Positions 1 through 6,211 of a stretch of 9,696 bases of DNA are shown here, piece after piece. Origin of the DNA: Casp-actino8 sp040381935 (GTDB taxonomy: Bacteria > Actinomycetota > Acidimicrobiia > Acidimicrobiales > Ilumatobacteraceae); NCBI GenBank assembly GCA_040381935.1, contig JBEIGJ010000074.1, forward strand, positions 1 through 9,696, written 5' to 3'. Under the pieces are notes generated by a model. It made no database searches and had not been told where the DNA came from. It was given only the letters and a program-made list of their open reading frames with translations. The position numbers and the translations under genes are program-made. How positions within the stretch are numbered: the first letter of the stretch is position 1; each line of letters opens with the position of its first letter.

Positions 1-780
1 GCCAAGTCGGAGGGCGATGATGCTCAGTCTTCGGTGAAGAAGCCTCGCGCTAAGGCCAGTGCTGTGGCCATGAAGCCCATGCCGATTCCGAAATCTCCGC
101 CACCGGGTGCAACCTTGCGGGCCAAAGAGCCAGAAAAGACCCGCCCCGACAAGTCCAAGTCACTCAATGACATTTTGCCGTTTTTGCAGTTTGTTGAAAA
201 GTTTCCCGTTGGTTCAGAGGTTTCGGGTCAGGTCGAGAGCTACTCGTCTCATGGGGCCTATATCGAACTGGGTGATGTACGGGGTTATGTACCCCTGCGG
301 CTTCTCGGTAACCCACCCCCGCGTTCGGCGCGTGAAGTCATGACACTCGGGGAGCAGATGTCCTTTGAAGTCGTGGAAATCATTGCCGGTCGCCGGAGTA
401 TCAATGTGCGACCCATCGCTGCCGGATCGATTGCCGCGACCAAAGTTGGGGCCAAGAAATCAGCGGTGAAGGAAAGTCCGAAAAAGAAGATTGCAGTGAA
501 GAAAACCCCAGTGAAAAAGACGCAGGTCAAAGAGACGCCAGTCAAGAAAAAGCAGGTCAAGAAGACGGCGACGCCAAAGACGGTGGCAGCGAAAGATTCA
601 GTGCTCAAAAAGACTTCGACGAAGGCTCCCGTGAAAGCTTCGGCCACAAAAGGTGTTGTGGCAAAATCGGCGACCAAAAAAGCGGTGGTAAAGAAGGCTC
701 CAGCGAAAAAGACAGCAGCCAAGAAGGCGCCGGTGAAAAAGACAGCAGCGAAAAAGACACCGGTGAAAAAAGCCAAGTAG
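1..780 (+). CDS. S1 RNA-binding domain protein with histone-like lysine-rich tail (5'-truncated)
   Basis: The reading frame is open from the first base, so the gene starts outside the window and 259 C-terminal residues are visible. A GTG at 34 is available but is not needed as a start. Residues ~68-137 form an S1-type OB fold: FPVGSEVSGQVESY opens it, SSHGAYIEL and GYVPL are the central strands, followed by PPPRSAREV and a GRRSINVRP end. From ~residue 150 to the stop the protein is a degenerate Lys/Ala/Pro/Thr/Val repeat of the type KKTAAKKAPVKK, resembling histone H1, mycobacterial HupB and AlgP tails. Single S1 domains bind RNA or ssDNA, and the basic tail should add non-specific nucleic-acid binding. 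Single-S1 proteins with the SSHGAY and PPPRSAREV signature are familiar from actinobacteria, but their role is unclear to me. The cellular function is unknown. The call is firm for the domain and weak for the role. Confidence 0.8.
   Translation, partial: AKSEGDDAQSSVKKPRAKASAVAMKPMPIPKSPPPGATLRAKEPEKTRPDKSKSLNDILPFLQFVEKFPVGSEVSGQVESYSSHGAYIELGDVRGYVPLRLLGNPPPRSAREVMTLGEQMSFEVVEIIAGRRSINVRPIAAGSIAATKVGAKKSAVKESPKKKIAVKKTPVKKTQVKETPVKKKQVKKTATPKTVAAKDSVLKKTSTKAPVKASATKGVVAKSATKKAVVKKAPAKKTAAKKAPVKKTAAKKTPVKKAK
451..777 (+). repeat. Degenerate lysine-codon repeat region
   Basis: This stretch encodes the basic tail of the S1 protein. It is built from imperfect units such as GTGAAAAAGACAGCAGC and AAGAAGGCGCCGGTGAAA, repeated with drift. 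AAA and AAG lysine codons alternate with GCC/GCG/GCA/ACG/CCG/GTG codons. The units are tightest near the 3' end (about 690-777) and looser toward 450. Such tracts expand and contract by slippage, so tail length may vary among strains. The opposite strand reads as long Phe/Ala/Val-rich frames that are mere shadows of the lysine codons. Confidence 0.75.
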
Positions 781-784
781 GGAC

Positions 785-807
785 TCTGGCCTGTAGGTAG
801 GGCCAGA
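785..807 (+). terminator. Hairpin after the S1 gene, possible terminator without a U-tract
   Basis: TCTGGCC at 785-791 is the exact reverse complement of GGCCAGA at 801-807, giving a 7-bp stem with a 9-nt loop five bases past the TAG stop. No T-run follows, so it is not a classical intrinsic terminator. It sits just upstream of the putative exonuclease III promoter and could end or process the S1 transcript. Confidence 0.35.
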
Positions 808-821
808 TGACCTGTATTGGT

Positions 822-827
822 TACGGT
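822..827 (+). promoter_or_regulatory. Putative -10 box of exonuclease III (leaderless arrangement)
   Basis: The hexamer TACGGT fits the actinobacterial TANNNT -10 consensus. It is separated by 6 nt (AGGTCT) from the GTG start at 834, which places the transcription start at or next to the start codon. No recognisable TTGACA-like -35 element lies 16-18 nt upstream. Confidence 0.5.
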
Positions 828-833
828 AGGTCT

Positions 834-1607
834 GTGCGCATCGCCACTTGGAACGTGAATTCTCTTCGGGCTCGACAAGATCGAGTCGAGGAATGGCTCG
901 CTGATGTCGAGCCGGATGTCGTGTGTCTACAAGAGACGAAAATGGCCGAGGAAGCATTTCCGATCGAGCGTTTCGCCGAACTGGGGTACGACGCAGTGCA
1001 CCATGGCCAGGGTCAATGGAATGGTGTGGCAATTCTCAGTCGAGTGGGTCTGGATCGGGTGGTCCGCAATTTTGCTGATGGCCAACCCGCAGACCCGGAA
1101 GCGAGATTGGTCAGCGCTACCTGCGGGGGAGTGCGCATTTGCAGTGTTTATGTGCCCAATGGCCGTGACCTGGAAAATGATCACTACACCTACAAGTTGG
1201 CGTGGATGCGGCGATTGGTTGACCATCTACGAGTAGATGCTGATCCTGACGATGCCGTCATTGTGGCCGGAGATTTCAATATCGCCCCCGACGATCGAGA
1301 TGTTTACGAGCCTTCGAAATTTGTCGGGGCGACCCACGTCAGTGAGCCAGAGCGTGAAGCGTTGCGTGCAGTGGAGCAGTGGGGACTAGTAGATCTTTTT
1401 CGTCATCATCACGATGGTGACGGTCTCTATTCATGGTGGGATTATCGAGCGGGTGCCTTCAACAAGGGTGAGGGACTGCGCATCGACTTGATCTTGGGTT
1501 CACAAGCGGTCGTGCGTCGTTCTCGCTGGAGCATCATTGATCGGCAGGCTCGCAAGGGTGAGAAACCGAGTGATCATGCGCCAGTCATCGTGGACCTCGA
1601 TGACTGA
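834..1607 (+). CDS. xth: Exodeoxyribonuclease III (AP endonuclease family)
   Basis: This is an Mg-dependent exonuclease/AP endonuclease of the exonuclease III/APE1 (EEP) family, which cuts DNA 5' to abasic sites and trims 3' ends in base-excision repair. The family motifs run in order: RIATWNVNSLRAR (Asn for metal binding), PDVVCLQETKM (metal-binding Glu), GQWNGVAILSR, YTYKLAWMRRL, VIVAGDFNIAPDDRDVYEP (Asp/Asn of the GDFN motif), YSWWDYRAGAFNKGEGLRIDLIL (split here as YSWWDYRAG and GLRIDLIL), and the terminal SDHAP with the catalytic Asp-His. At 257 aa it has normal family length. I chose GTG 834 over ATG 807 because homologues begin at M-[RK]-I-A-T-W-N and because the TACGGT box lies 6 nt before it; ATG 807 lies inside the upstream hairpin. 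The thioesterase follows after 16 nt and is probably cotranscribed. Confidence 0.93.
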   Translation: MRIATWNVNSLRARQDRVEEWLADVEPDVVCLQETKMAEEAFPIERFAELGYDAVHHGQGQWNGVAILSRVGLDRVVRNFADGQPADPEARLVSATCGGVRICSVYVPNGRDLENDHYTYKLAWMRRLVDHLRVDADPDDAVIVAGDFNIAPDDRDVYEPSKFVGATHVSEPEREALRAVEQWGLVDLFRHHHDGDGLYSWWDYRAGAFNKGEGLRIDLILGSQAVVRRSRWSIIDRQARKGEKPSDHAPVIVDLDD

Positions 1608-1609
1608 TG

Positions 1610-1616
1610 AAAGGAG
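1610..1616 (+). promoter_or_regulatory. Strong Shine-Dalgarno sequence selecting the TTG start of the thioesterase
   Basis: AAAGGAG is followed by a 7-nt spacer and then TTG at 1624. The nearby ATG at 1600 would overlap the end of the exonuclease gene by 8 nt and has no Shine-Dalgarno sequence. This makes TTG 1624 the better start and marks the gene as an internal operon gene translated from a leadered mRNA. Confidence 0.65.
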
Positions 1617-1623
1617 CCGGACA

Positions 1624-2373
1624 TTGAGTGATCAAGAAAAGTCGAGAGAAGGATCATTTTGGTCCGATCAGGGAACGTCCCCTTTGGATATCGATGCCAA
1701 GAAAGCATTTCAACTACAAGGGCGTCGGATGCTGTCGGATGAAGAGCCACGCCTGCATTTGGCGCAGGCGACGCGCCAAGTGTTGCAACATTCGGTGACT
1801 TCGCTTGCTGATGACGCCACGATTGCCCGGGCCGCAGCCTTGATTTCCCAGGCGGCGCAGATTTTGGCATCCGGTCCCCATGGCCGCTCTTACCACGGGA
1901 CGGCTGAGGGTGCGTTGGGAGGAGCGCCGCATGGCTTCATCAGCTACAGCCCGGTTACTGGTCCGCTGAATGCGCTGGCTTCGACCGCAGTTCTCGATTC
2001 GACCGATCGCGAAGTCACCGTTTCGGTGACCTATGGAGCAGCGTATGAGGGTCCCCCAGGCTGCCTGCACGGTGGTCTCATTGCCGCCATCTTCGATGAG
2101 GTATTGGGCTTTGCACAGGCCCTGTCGGGTGCTCCCGGTATGACTGGACGTCTCGAAGTCACGTATCGCTCACCAACCCCGCTTCACCAACCGCTGCGAG
2201 TGACTGGTCGATTCGACAGTATTCAAGGCCGCAAGATCATGACCTCGGGGGAGATATATGCCGGTGATCGGTTGTGCGCTGAGGCAGTGGGAACCTTTAT
2301 CACCGTCAGGGCCGACAAGTTCGCTCAACTCAATCTGGAACGGCAGCGTCACGACGCTTCGAGCCACGACTGA
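1624..2373 (+). CDS. PaaI-family hotdog thioesterase with N-terminal extension
   Basis: This is a predicted acyl-CoA thioesterase of the PaaI/4HBT hotdog superfamily, hydrolysing an acyl-CoA to free acid and CoA in the cytoplasm. Residues ~105-230 make the hotdog fold. The active-site segment is GPPGCLHGGLIAAIFDEVLG, with the HGG at ~149-151 and the acidic pair DE at ~158-159 on the central helix; LEVTYRSPTPLHQPL is a typical following strand. The first ~100 residues form an extension that is mainly helical in appearance (LAQATRQVLQHSVTS, ARAAALISQAAQIL). Together the protein is 249 aa against ~140 for a minimal PaaI. The start is TTG 1624, chosen from the AAAGGAG at 7 nt; ATG 1600 is the alternative and would give 257 aa. 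Its end overlaps the convergent helicase gene by 44 bp. The substrate cannot be read from the sequence. Confidence 0.85.
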   Translation: MSDQEKSREGSFWSDQGTSPLDIDAKKAFQLQGRRMLSDEEPRLHLAQATRQVLQHSVTSLADDATIARAAALISQAAQILASGPHGRSYHGTAEGALGGAPHGFISYSPVTGPLNALASTAVLDSTDREVTVSVTYGAAYEGPPGCLHGGLIAAIFDEVLGFAQALSGAPGMTGRLEVTYRSPTPLHQPLRVTGRFDSIQGRKIMTSGEIYAGDRLCAEAVGTFITVRADKFAQLNLERQRHDASSHD

Positions 2374-4429
2374 TCGCATCAAGGATGCGGCTGCCGGCTT
2401 TGCCGGCGAGAAAGGGACCCACTCCGGCGATTGCGGCCAGTTCATCTTCGGTTTGCGGTCCCTGGTCGGCAATGCGACGCAGGACATCGTCGGGGCATAG
2501 GACCTGAGGCGTGATCTGAGCGGCTCGACCAGCACTATTCCGCCAGCGGTCGAGTTCCTCCCAGACGGGGTCACTGGCCAAGAGTTGGACTCGTCGTTGG
2601 CGAAACGCTTTGCTCAGTTCAGGATCGGGAGCGCTAATGGCCGGGCGGATGTTGACACCATCAATGAGCGGACTTCGTTCCCTGGTTCGGCCCCACCGCT
2701 GTCGGGCATAGGTGAGTACCAGTCGGTCAGCCGCTCGGGTGAATGCAACATAGGAGAGTCGAATCTCTTCGGCTGATTCGGCTGGGGTGCGAGCCGAGGA
2801 GTGGGGTAGGAGACCTTTTTCGCATCCGGCGACGATGACGTGATCCCATTCACGACCTTTGGCGGAGTGGAAGGTCAAGAGCTCGATGGCATCAAGTGCG
2901 ACATCGGCATCGAAGGGTCGATTGGCACGTACCCACGCTCCGAAGGCGCGGCCATCGCCTCCTCCTTCGGAGAGAAACTCCTCCACAGCCCGCGCCACGC
3001 GTCGGTGGAGGTCATATTGGGCATTGTCGGCAGAGTGGTCGCGGGCTAGATCGGAGTGCGGATCACCGAGAACCCCGTCATCGACGGAAGGGGATTCTCC
3101 TCTCGCGCCATTCTCCATCGGGGGAACCTTGGTCTGAGCATCTCTGATCCAGACGTCTTTGGCCCACATCGACAACCGTGTGGCACTGGGCAAATCCTCG
3201 ACTTCGCGTACCACTCGGCGCAGTGGATCGTGGGTCGGCGTGGTCATCAGGCGCGCTGGTAACCCAGCGGCTATGAGAGCATCGCGAATCGGTGGTAACT
3301 GAGCATTGGTTCGAGTGAGCACGGCAATCTCCCGCCACGGGCGATGATCTCGGCGTAATGAGGCGGCCAAACTCGCAATCCCCGAAGCTTCGGCTTTTTC
3401 GTCTTCGAAGCCGTAGATCTCCACAGCAGGCCCCTCGGGCCGAGCCGAATGAAGATCGGGTAATGGTTCTGCATCATGGCCGAGTGCGATCAAACCAGCA
3501 TGAACGATTTGCGGAGTACAGCGATAGTTGGTTTTGAGACGAACAACTTCGATGCCGGGGAACTGATTTTCGAGGTTGGAGAGCAGCCGAGAGTCGGCAC
3601 CATTGAAACCAAAAATGGCCTGCGACGGATCCCCGACCAAGGTGAGATCTTCGCGTCCATCGAGTAACGATGTCAGTAGAGCCACTTGGAGTGGGTTCAG
3701 ATCCTGGGCTTCGTCGACGTAGAAGTGGCGGAGACGCCAACGCATACTCTCGGCAAAGGCCGGATCTGATGAGCATGCTTCTATGGTCAAAGTCAACAGA
3801 TCATCGAGGTCGATGACTCCACGTTTGTTTTTGAGCGCATTGATATCGGTCATGACCCGAGCAACATCGGTCGGCGATGCACCAGTGCGGCGATTCGCAT
3901 AGCGAGCAGCCGAGGCATATTGGCCAGGAGCGAGATGCCGGGCGCGAGCCCAGTCAATTTCGGTAGCGATGGTGTTGATATCCGAGGAGCTGCGCGGTCC
4001 GAGGACTTCACCGATGAGGCGACGGCGATCCTGGATCAGAACCGGGTGGCGTCGATTCTGGTCATCCCACCGTTGACGTAGAAGGGAGTAGGCCACGGAG
4101 TGGAAGGTGCCGGCCATGACGTTGTCGCGCAATCCGAGACTGCGAAGTCGGCGGCGCAATTCGCCTGCGGCTTGGCGCGTGAAGGTGAGGACCACCACGT
4201 GCCGGGGATCGGTGGACTCCGTCAGGCAGCGATAGGCAACCCGACGAGTGAGGACCCCGGTTTTTCCCGATCCCGCCCCGGCAATGATGGCCAAAAGGGG
4301 GGCGGTGGAGATCACGGCTCGACGTTGAATCGGGTCGAGACCCAGTAAGAGCTCGTCGGTCTCTGCAGGATCAACCGCTGGGCGATCTGCTTGCGTCGAG
4401 GCCTGATCAGCACGGTCGGGGACAGACAC
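2330..4429 (-). CDS. uvrD2: UvrD2-like superfamily 1 DNA helicase with C-terminal HRDC domain
   Basis: This is an ATP-dependent 3'-5' SF1A DNA helicase of the UvrD/PcrA group, expected to act in DNA repair or replication restart. Numbering from GTG 4429, the motifs are: Q-motif LDPIQRRAV (~31-39), Walker A GAGSGKT (~51-57), Ia VVVLTFTRQAAGEL, Ib AGTFHS, II YVDEAQD (~237-243), III LTLVGDPSQAIFGF, IV LKTNYRCTPQIV, V LLTFHSAKGREWD (~517-529), VI LSYVAFTRAADRLVL (~559-572). The C-terminus (~623-690) looks like an HRDC domain (VWEELDRWR, then DELAAIAGVGPFLAGK). The 699-aa length and the HRDC match actinobacterial UvrD2, but the tetracysteine zinc motif of mycobacterial UvrD2 is missing. A polar low-complexity linker at ~428-475 sits where a 2B subdomain would be. 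The frame is open upstream to 4609, but starts there would overlap the divergent gene. GTG 4429 is preferred, with a TACGAT box 6 nt upstream. Confidence 0.88.
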   Translation of the reverse strand: MSVPDRADQASTQADRPAVDPAETDELLLGLDPIQRRAVISTAPLLAIIAGAGSGKTGVLTRRVAYRCLTESTDPRHVVVLTFTRQAAGELRRRLRSLGLRDNVMAGTFHSVAYSLLRQRWDDQNRRHPVLIQDRRRLIGEVLGPRSSSDINTIATEIDWARARHLAPGQYASAARYANRRTGASPTDVARVMTDINALKNKRGVIDLDDLLTLTIEACSSDPAFAESMRWRLRHFYVDEAQDLNPLQVALLTSLLDGREDLTLVGDPSQAIFGFNGADSRLLSNLENQFPGIEVVRLKTNYRCTPQIVHAGLIALGHDAEPLPDLHSARPEGPAVEIYGFEDEKAEASGIASLAASLRRDHRPWREIAVLTRTNAQLPPIRDALIAAGLPARLMTTPTHDPLRRVVREVEDLPSATRLSMWAKDVWIRDAQTKVPPMENGARGESPSVDDGVLGDPHSDLARDHSADNAQYDLHRRVARAVEEFLSEGGGDGRAFGAWVRANRPFDADVALDAIELLTFHSAKGREWDHVIVAGCEKGLLPHSSARTPAESAEEIRLSYVAFTRAADRLVLTYARQRWGRTRERSPLIDGVNIRPAISAPDPELSKAFRQRRVQLLASDPVWEELDRWRNSAGRAAQITPQVLCPDDVLRRIADQGPQTEDELAAIAGVGPFLAGKAGSRILDAISRGSKRRDAAVPD

Positions 4430-4435
4430 GCTCTC

Positions 4436-4441
4436 ATCGTA
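4436..4441 (-). promoter_or_regulatory. Putative -10 box of the UvrD2-like helicase (leaderless arrangement)
   Basis: On the minus strand the hexamer TACGAT is followed by the 6-nt spacer GAGAGC and the GTG start at 4429. It matches TANNNT and is identical to the box before the racemase gene. It lies in the 72-bp divergent gap shared with the PH-domain gene. I see no convincing -35 element. Confidence 0.45.
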
Positions 4442-4488
4442 GGGTTCAACTCGGCACCAGGTTCGGTCACGGGGCGACGAGTAGCAAC

Positions 4489-4494
4489 TAATCT
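4489..4494 (+). promoter_or_regulatory. Putative -10 box of the PH-domain gene (leaderless arrangement)
   Basis: TAATCT is followed by a 7-nt spacer and ATG 4502, and no purine-rich Shine-Dalgarno sequence lies between. Together with the box at 4436-4441 on the other strand it forms a compact back-to-back promoter pair. Confidence 0.45.
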
Positions 4495-4501
4495 TCGGCT
4501 C

Positions 4502-5149
4502 ATGAGTAAACGCTCGGGTTTTTTCGATCCTCCCTTTCCAGAGAAACTGCTTTTTGACTCCGAGGAGGTGGTCATCGATCTCAAACCTCATTGGTGGCAT
4601 TTCGCACAATCGTTGGCGACGGTGGCGCTGGCCCTCGTGGCGGTGTTATGGGCCATGAGTTGGGATGACAGCAACTTCCTCGAGGATGCAGGCAGCTTGG
4701 TCTTTGTGGTGGCCCTCGTCGTGGCTCTTGGGTGGCTCGCAGTGCGCTGGTTGAAATGGCGTTCAACTCATTTCGTCGTGACATCCGATCGTTTGATTTA
4801 TCGATCGGGAGTTTTCTCGAAGTCGGGTATCGCGATACCACTCGAGCGCGTCAACAACATCAATTTTCGTCAAAGTGTGTTGGAGCGCATTATTCGTGCA
4901 GGTGACCTGCAGATTGAGTCTGCGGGACAAGATGGCCAGCAGCTGTTCGCCGACATCCGTCGACCCGATGAAGTACAGAGTCTGATTCATGCGCAGATCG
5001 AAGAAAACGGACGACGGGCTTTGTCGGTCGAAGCACCTCGGGGCCATGACATTGCCGGTCAGTTGGAAAAATTGGAAGGTCTACGCGACCGGGGAACCCT
5101 CAGCCAAGAAGAGTTTGAGCAGGAGAAGCGCCGCTTGTTGGAGAGTTGA
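4502..5149 (+). CDS. Membrane protein with bacterial PH domain (bPH_2) and C-terminal SHOCT motif
   Basis: This 215-aa protein has three visible parts. The N-terminal stretch PPFPEKLLFDSEEVVIDLKPHWW is typical of bacterial PH membrane proteins (EEVV then HPHWW-like). Two hydrophobic segments follow, at ~33-52 (FAQSLATVALALVAVLWAM) and ~64-84 (SLVFVVALVVALGWLAVRW). The bPH_2 domain (~88-165) has TSDRLIYRSGVFSKSGIAIPLE, the VNNINFRQSVLERII signature and GDLQIESAG. The last ~30 residues are a SHOCT motif, QLEKLEGLRDRGTLSQEEFEQEKRRLL, which is a short C-terminal oligomerisation helix pair. The N-terminus and the PH/SHOCT part should face the cytoplasm. Biochemical function is not established for this family, and a scaffold or stress role at the membrane is only a guess. 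ATG 4502 is chosen because upstream frame extensions show no family resemblance and TAATCT lies 7 nt before it. Confidence 0.88.
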   Translation: MSKRSGFFDPPFPEKLLFDSEEVVIDLKPHWWHFAQSLATVALALVAVLWAMSWDDSNFLEDAGSLVFVVALVVALGWLAVRWLKWRSTHFVVTSDRLIYRSGVFSKSGIAIPLERVNNINFRQSVLERIIRAGDLQIESAGQDGQQLFADIRRPDEVQSLIHAQIEENGRRALSVEAPRGHDIAGQLEKLEGLRDRGTLSQEEFEQEKRRLLES

Positions 5150-5172
5150 CAGTCGGCCTCCCAAAAAGGCTT

Positions 5173-6168
5173 TCAGCGGCGATGCATCACAACCAAGCAC
5201 CCGCCAAATCCACCACCGGTGATTCGCGCCCCAAGGACATTAGGCTCATTCAGACAATCTGTCAGAGCTTCATCCATAGCGGGAGTTGAGGTTTCGTAGT
5301 CCTGGGACAAGCTCCAGTGACTTTCGATCATGAGTCGTCCAGCGGTGTGCAGGTCTCCCATTGCCAAACAACGGGCGAAATCCCGAACCCGTTGATTTTC
5401 GGTGATGACATGGCGGGCTCGACGCCGCAGCAGCTCGTTCAGGCGCGAATTGGATGCCGTCAGAGCATCGAGTTGGGCGAGGCGCAATGGTCCGATTTCT
5501 TCTTCGATTTGCCGACATTCATCGACGCGTCGGGCGTAGGCGCTATCGGCCAAGGCCCGTTGGTGGATGAAGCGGACGCGGAATTCGATCTCCTCGGGAA
5601 TATCGACGTAGTCGATGGTGAGTTGGTGACAATCGATCAGGGTGGCGGTGTTGGGTCGTCCAGCGATGATGCTCAATTGGTCCATTATTCCGCAAGGCAC
5701 ACCGGTGGCGATGAATTCAGCTCGCTGACACATTTGTGCCAGGTCTGTTGGAGGAAAGGAATGGTGGTCATTGTCGAGTAACTGAAGAACGATGCGTGCA
5801 GTCGCTACTGCCAAGGCGGCACTGGATGACAAACCCGACCCGAGAGGAATGGTGGTTTGAATCGATCCTGAAAAACCGGGAACCGCCACCCCCCGTTCAT
5901 GGAATACTGCGAGAACCCCGGCCACGTAGCGCGCCCAATGTGGTTGGATGTCGGCTGGATCCAAGACAGGCAGCGACATATGGGCGGGATGGGGATCGTT
6001 GGCCGAGTCCAGGTCCCAGGAAACGTTGGACCGAGACGAGTCACGTTGGGCCGTGCCAGTGATGGTGGTAGCAACGGGCAAAACCATCGGCAGGACCAGA
6101 CCGCCGGTGTAGTCGGTATGGTCGCCAATGAGATTGACTCGACCCGGTGCGGTGGCCCGGATAGTCAT
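5173..6168 (-). CDS. galK: Galactokinase (GHMP kinase family)
   Basis: This enzyme phosphorylates galactose at C1 with ATP, the first step of the Leloir pathway. The GHMP motifs are complete: motif 1 APGRVNLIGDHTDY (~7-20), motif 2 PLGSGLSSSAALA (~108-120) which is the ATP phosphate loop, CGIMDQLS (~159-166) with the catalytic Asp at ~163, and motif 3 TGGGFGGC (~317-324). At 331 aa it is shorter than the ~380 aa of E. coli GalK. The signature normally reads GEHTDY, and here Glu is replaced by Asp at residue 16. In known galactokinases this Glu contacts the sugar, so specificity may differ; another sugar is possible but the overall match is to GalK. ATG 6168 is the only start after the upstream in-frame stop. 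It lies 43 nt after the LLM oxidoreductase gene on the same strand, so cotranscription is likely. No galT or galE is present here. Confidence 0.87.
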   Translation of the reverse strand: MTIRATAPGRVNLIGDHTDYTGGLVLPMVLPVATTITGTAQRDSSRSNVSWDLDSANDPHPAHMSLPVLDPADIQPHWARYVAGVLAVFHERGVAVPGFSGSIQTTIPLGSGLSSSAALAVATARIVLQLLDNDHHSFPPTDLAQMCQRAEFIATGVPCGIMDQLSIIAGRPNTATLIDCHQLTIDYVDIPEEIEFRVRFIHQRALADSAYARRVDECRQIEEEIGPLRLAQLDALTASNSRLNELLRRRARHVITENQRVRDFARCLAMGDLHTAGRLMIESHWSLSQDYETSTPAMDEALTDCLNEPNVLGARITGGGFGGCLVVMHRR

Positions 6169-6211
6169 CGATTGATGCTCAACATGTCACGCAAAGGAGT
6201 TGGTGCACCGA

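Noticed and set aside
807..833. ATG 807 as start of exonuclease III
   Set aside because: It adds nine residues not seen in the family, lies within the hairpin at 785-807, and is inferior to GTG 834, which begins the conserved RIATWNVNS.
285..878. Long open frame on the minus strand with Phe/Ala/Val-rich hydrophobic repeats, looking like a membrane protein
   Set aside because: It is the complement of the lysine-codon repeat (AAG/AAA read as CTT/TTT). It lies opposite a clear S1 coding frame and has no family resemblance.
2393..2407. GCCGGC-TTT-GCCGGC hairpin 20 nt after the thioesterase stop as its terminator
   Set aside because: It lies within the helicase coding sequence, where it encodes part of the HRDC domain (AGKAG). 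It has a minimal loop and no T-run, so codon choice explains it.
2585..3667. Numerous short plus-strand open frames opposite the helicase
   Set aside because: They lie opposite conserved helicase motifs, lack ribosome binding sites and show no recognisable protein features.
4391..4501. 37-residue N-terminal extension of the PH-domain protein
   Set aside because: It overlaps the helicase 5' end and promoter. Family members begin a few residues before the EKLL...EEVV motif, as ATG 4502 does.
4430..4609. Longer N-terminus of the helicase up to 4609
   Set aside because: It would run antisense through the start of the PH-domain gene, the extra 60 residues show no helicase similarity, and GTG 4429 gives a UvrD2-like length.
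5150..5172. Hairpin GGCCT-CCCAAAA-AGGCT in the convergent gap after the PH-domain gene
   Set aside because: The stem is only 4-5 bp with one G-T pair and only three T's follow, too weak to call a terminator.
6193..6205. Perfect AAAGGAG on the plus strand followed by TTG/GTG codons
   Set aside because: It sits antisense in the gap between LLM oxidoreductase and galactokinase. The spacing to the nearest start codon is almost zero and the frame that follows is a shadow of the LLM gene.
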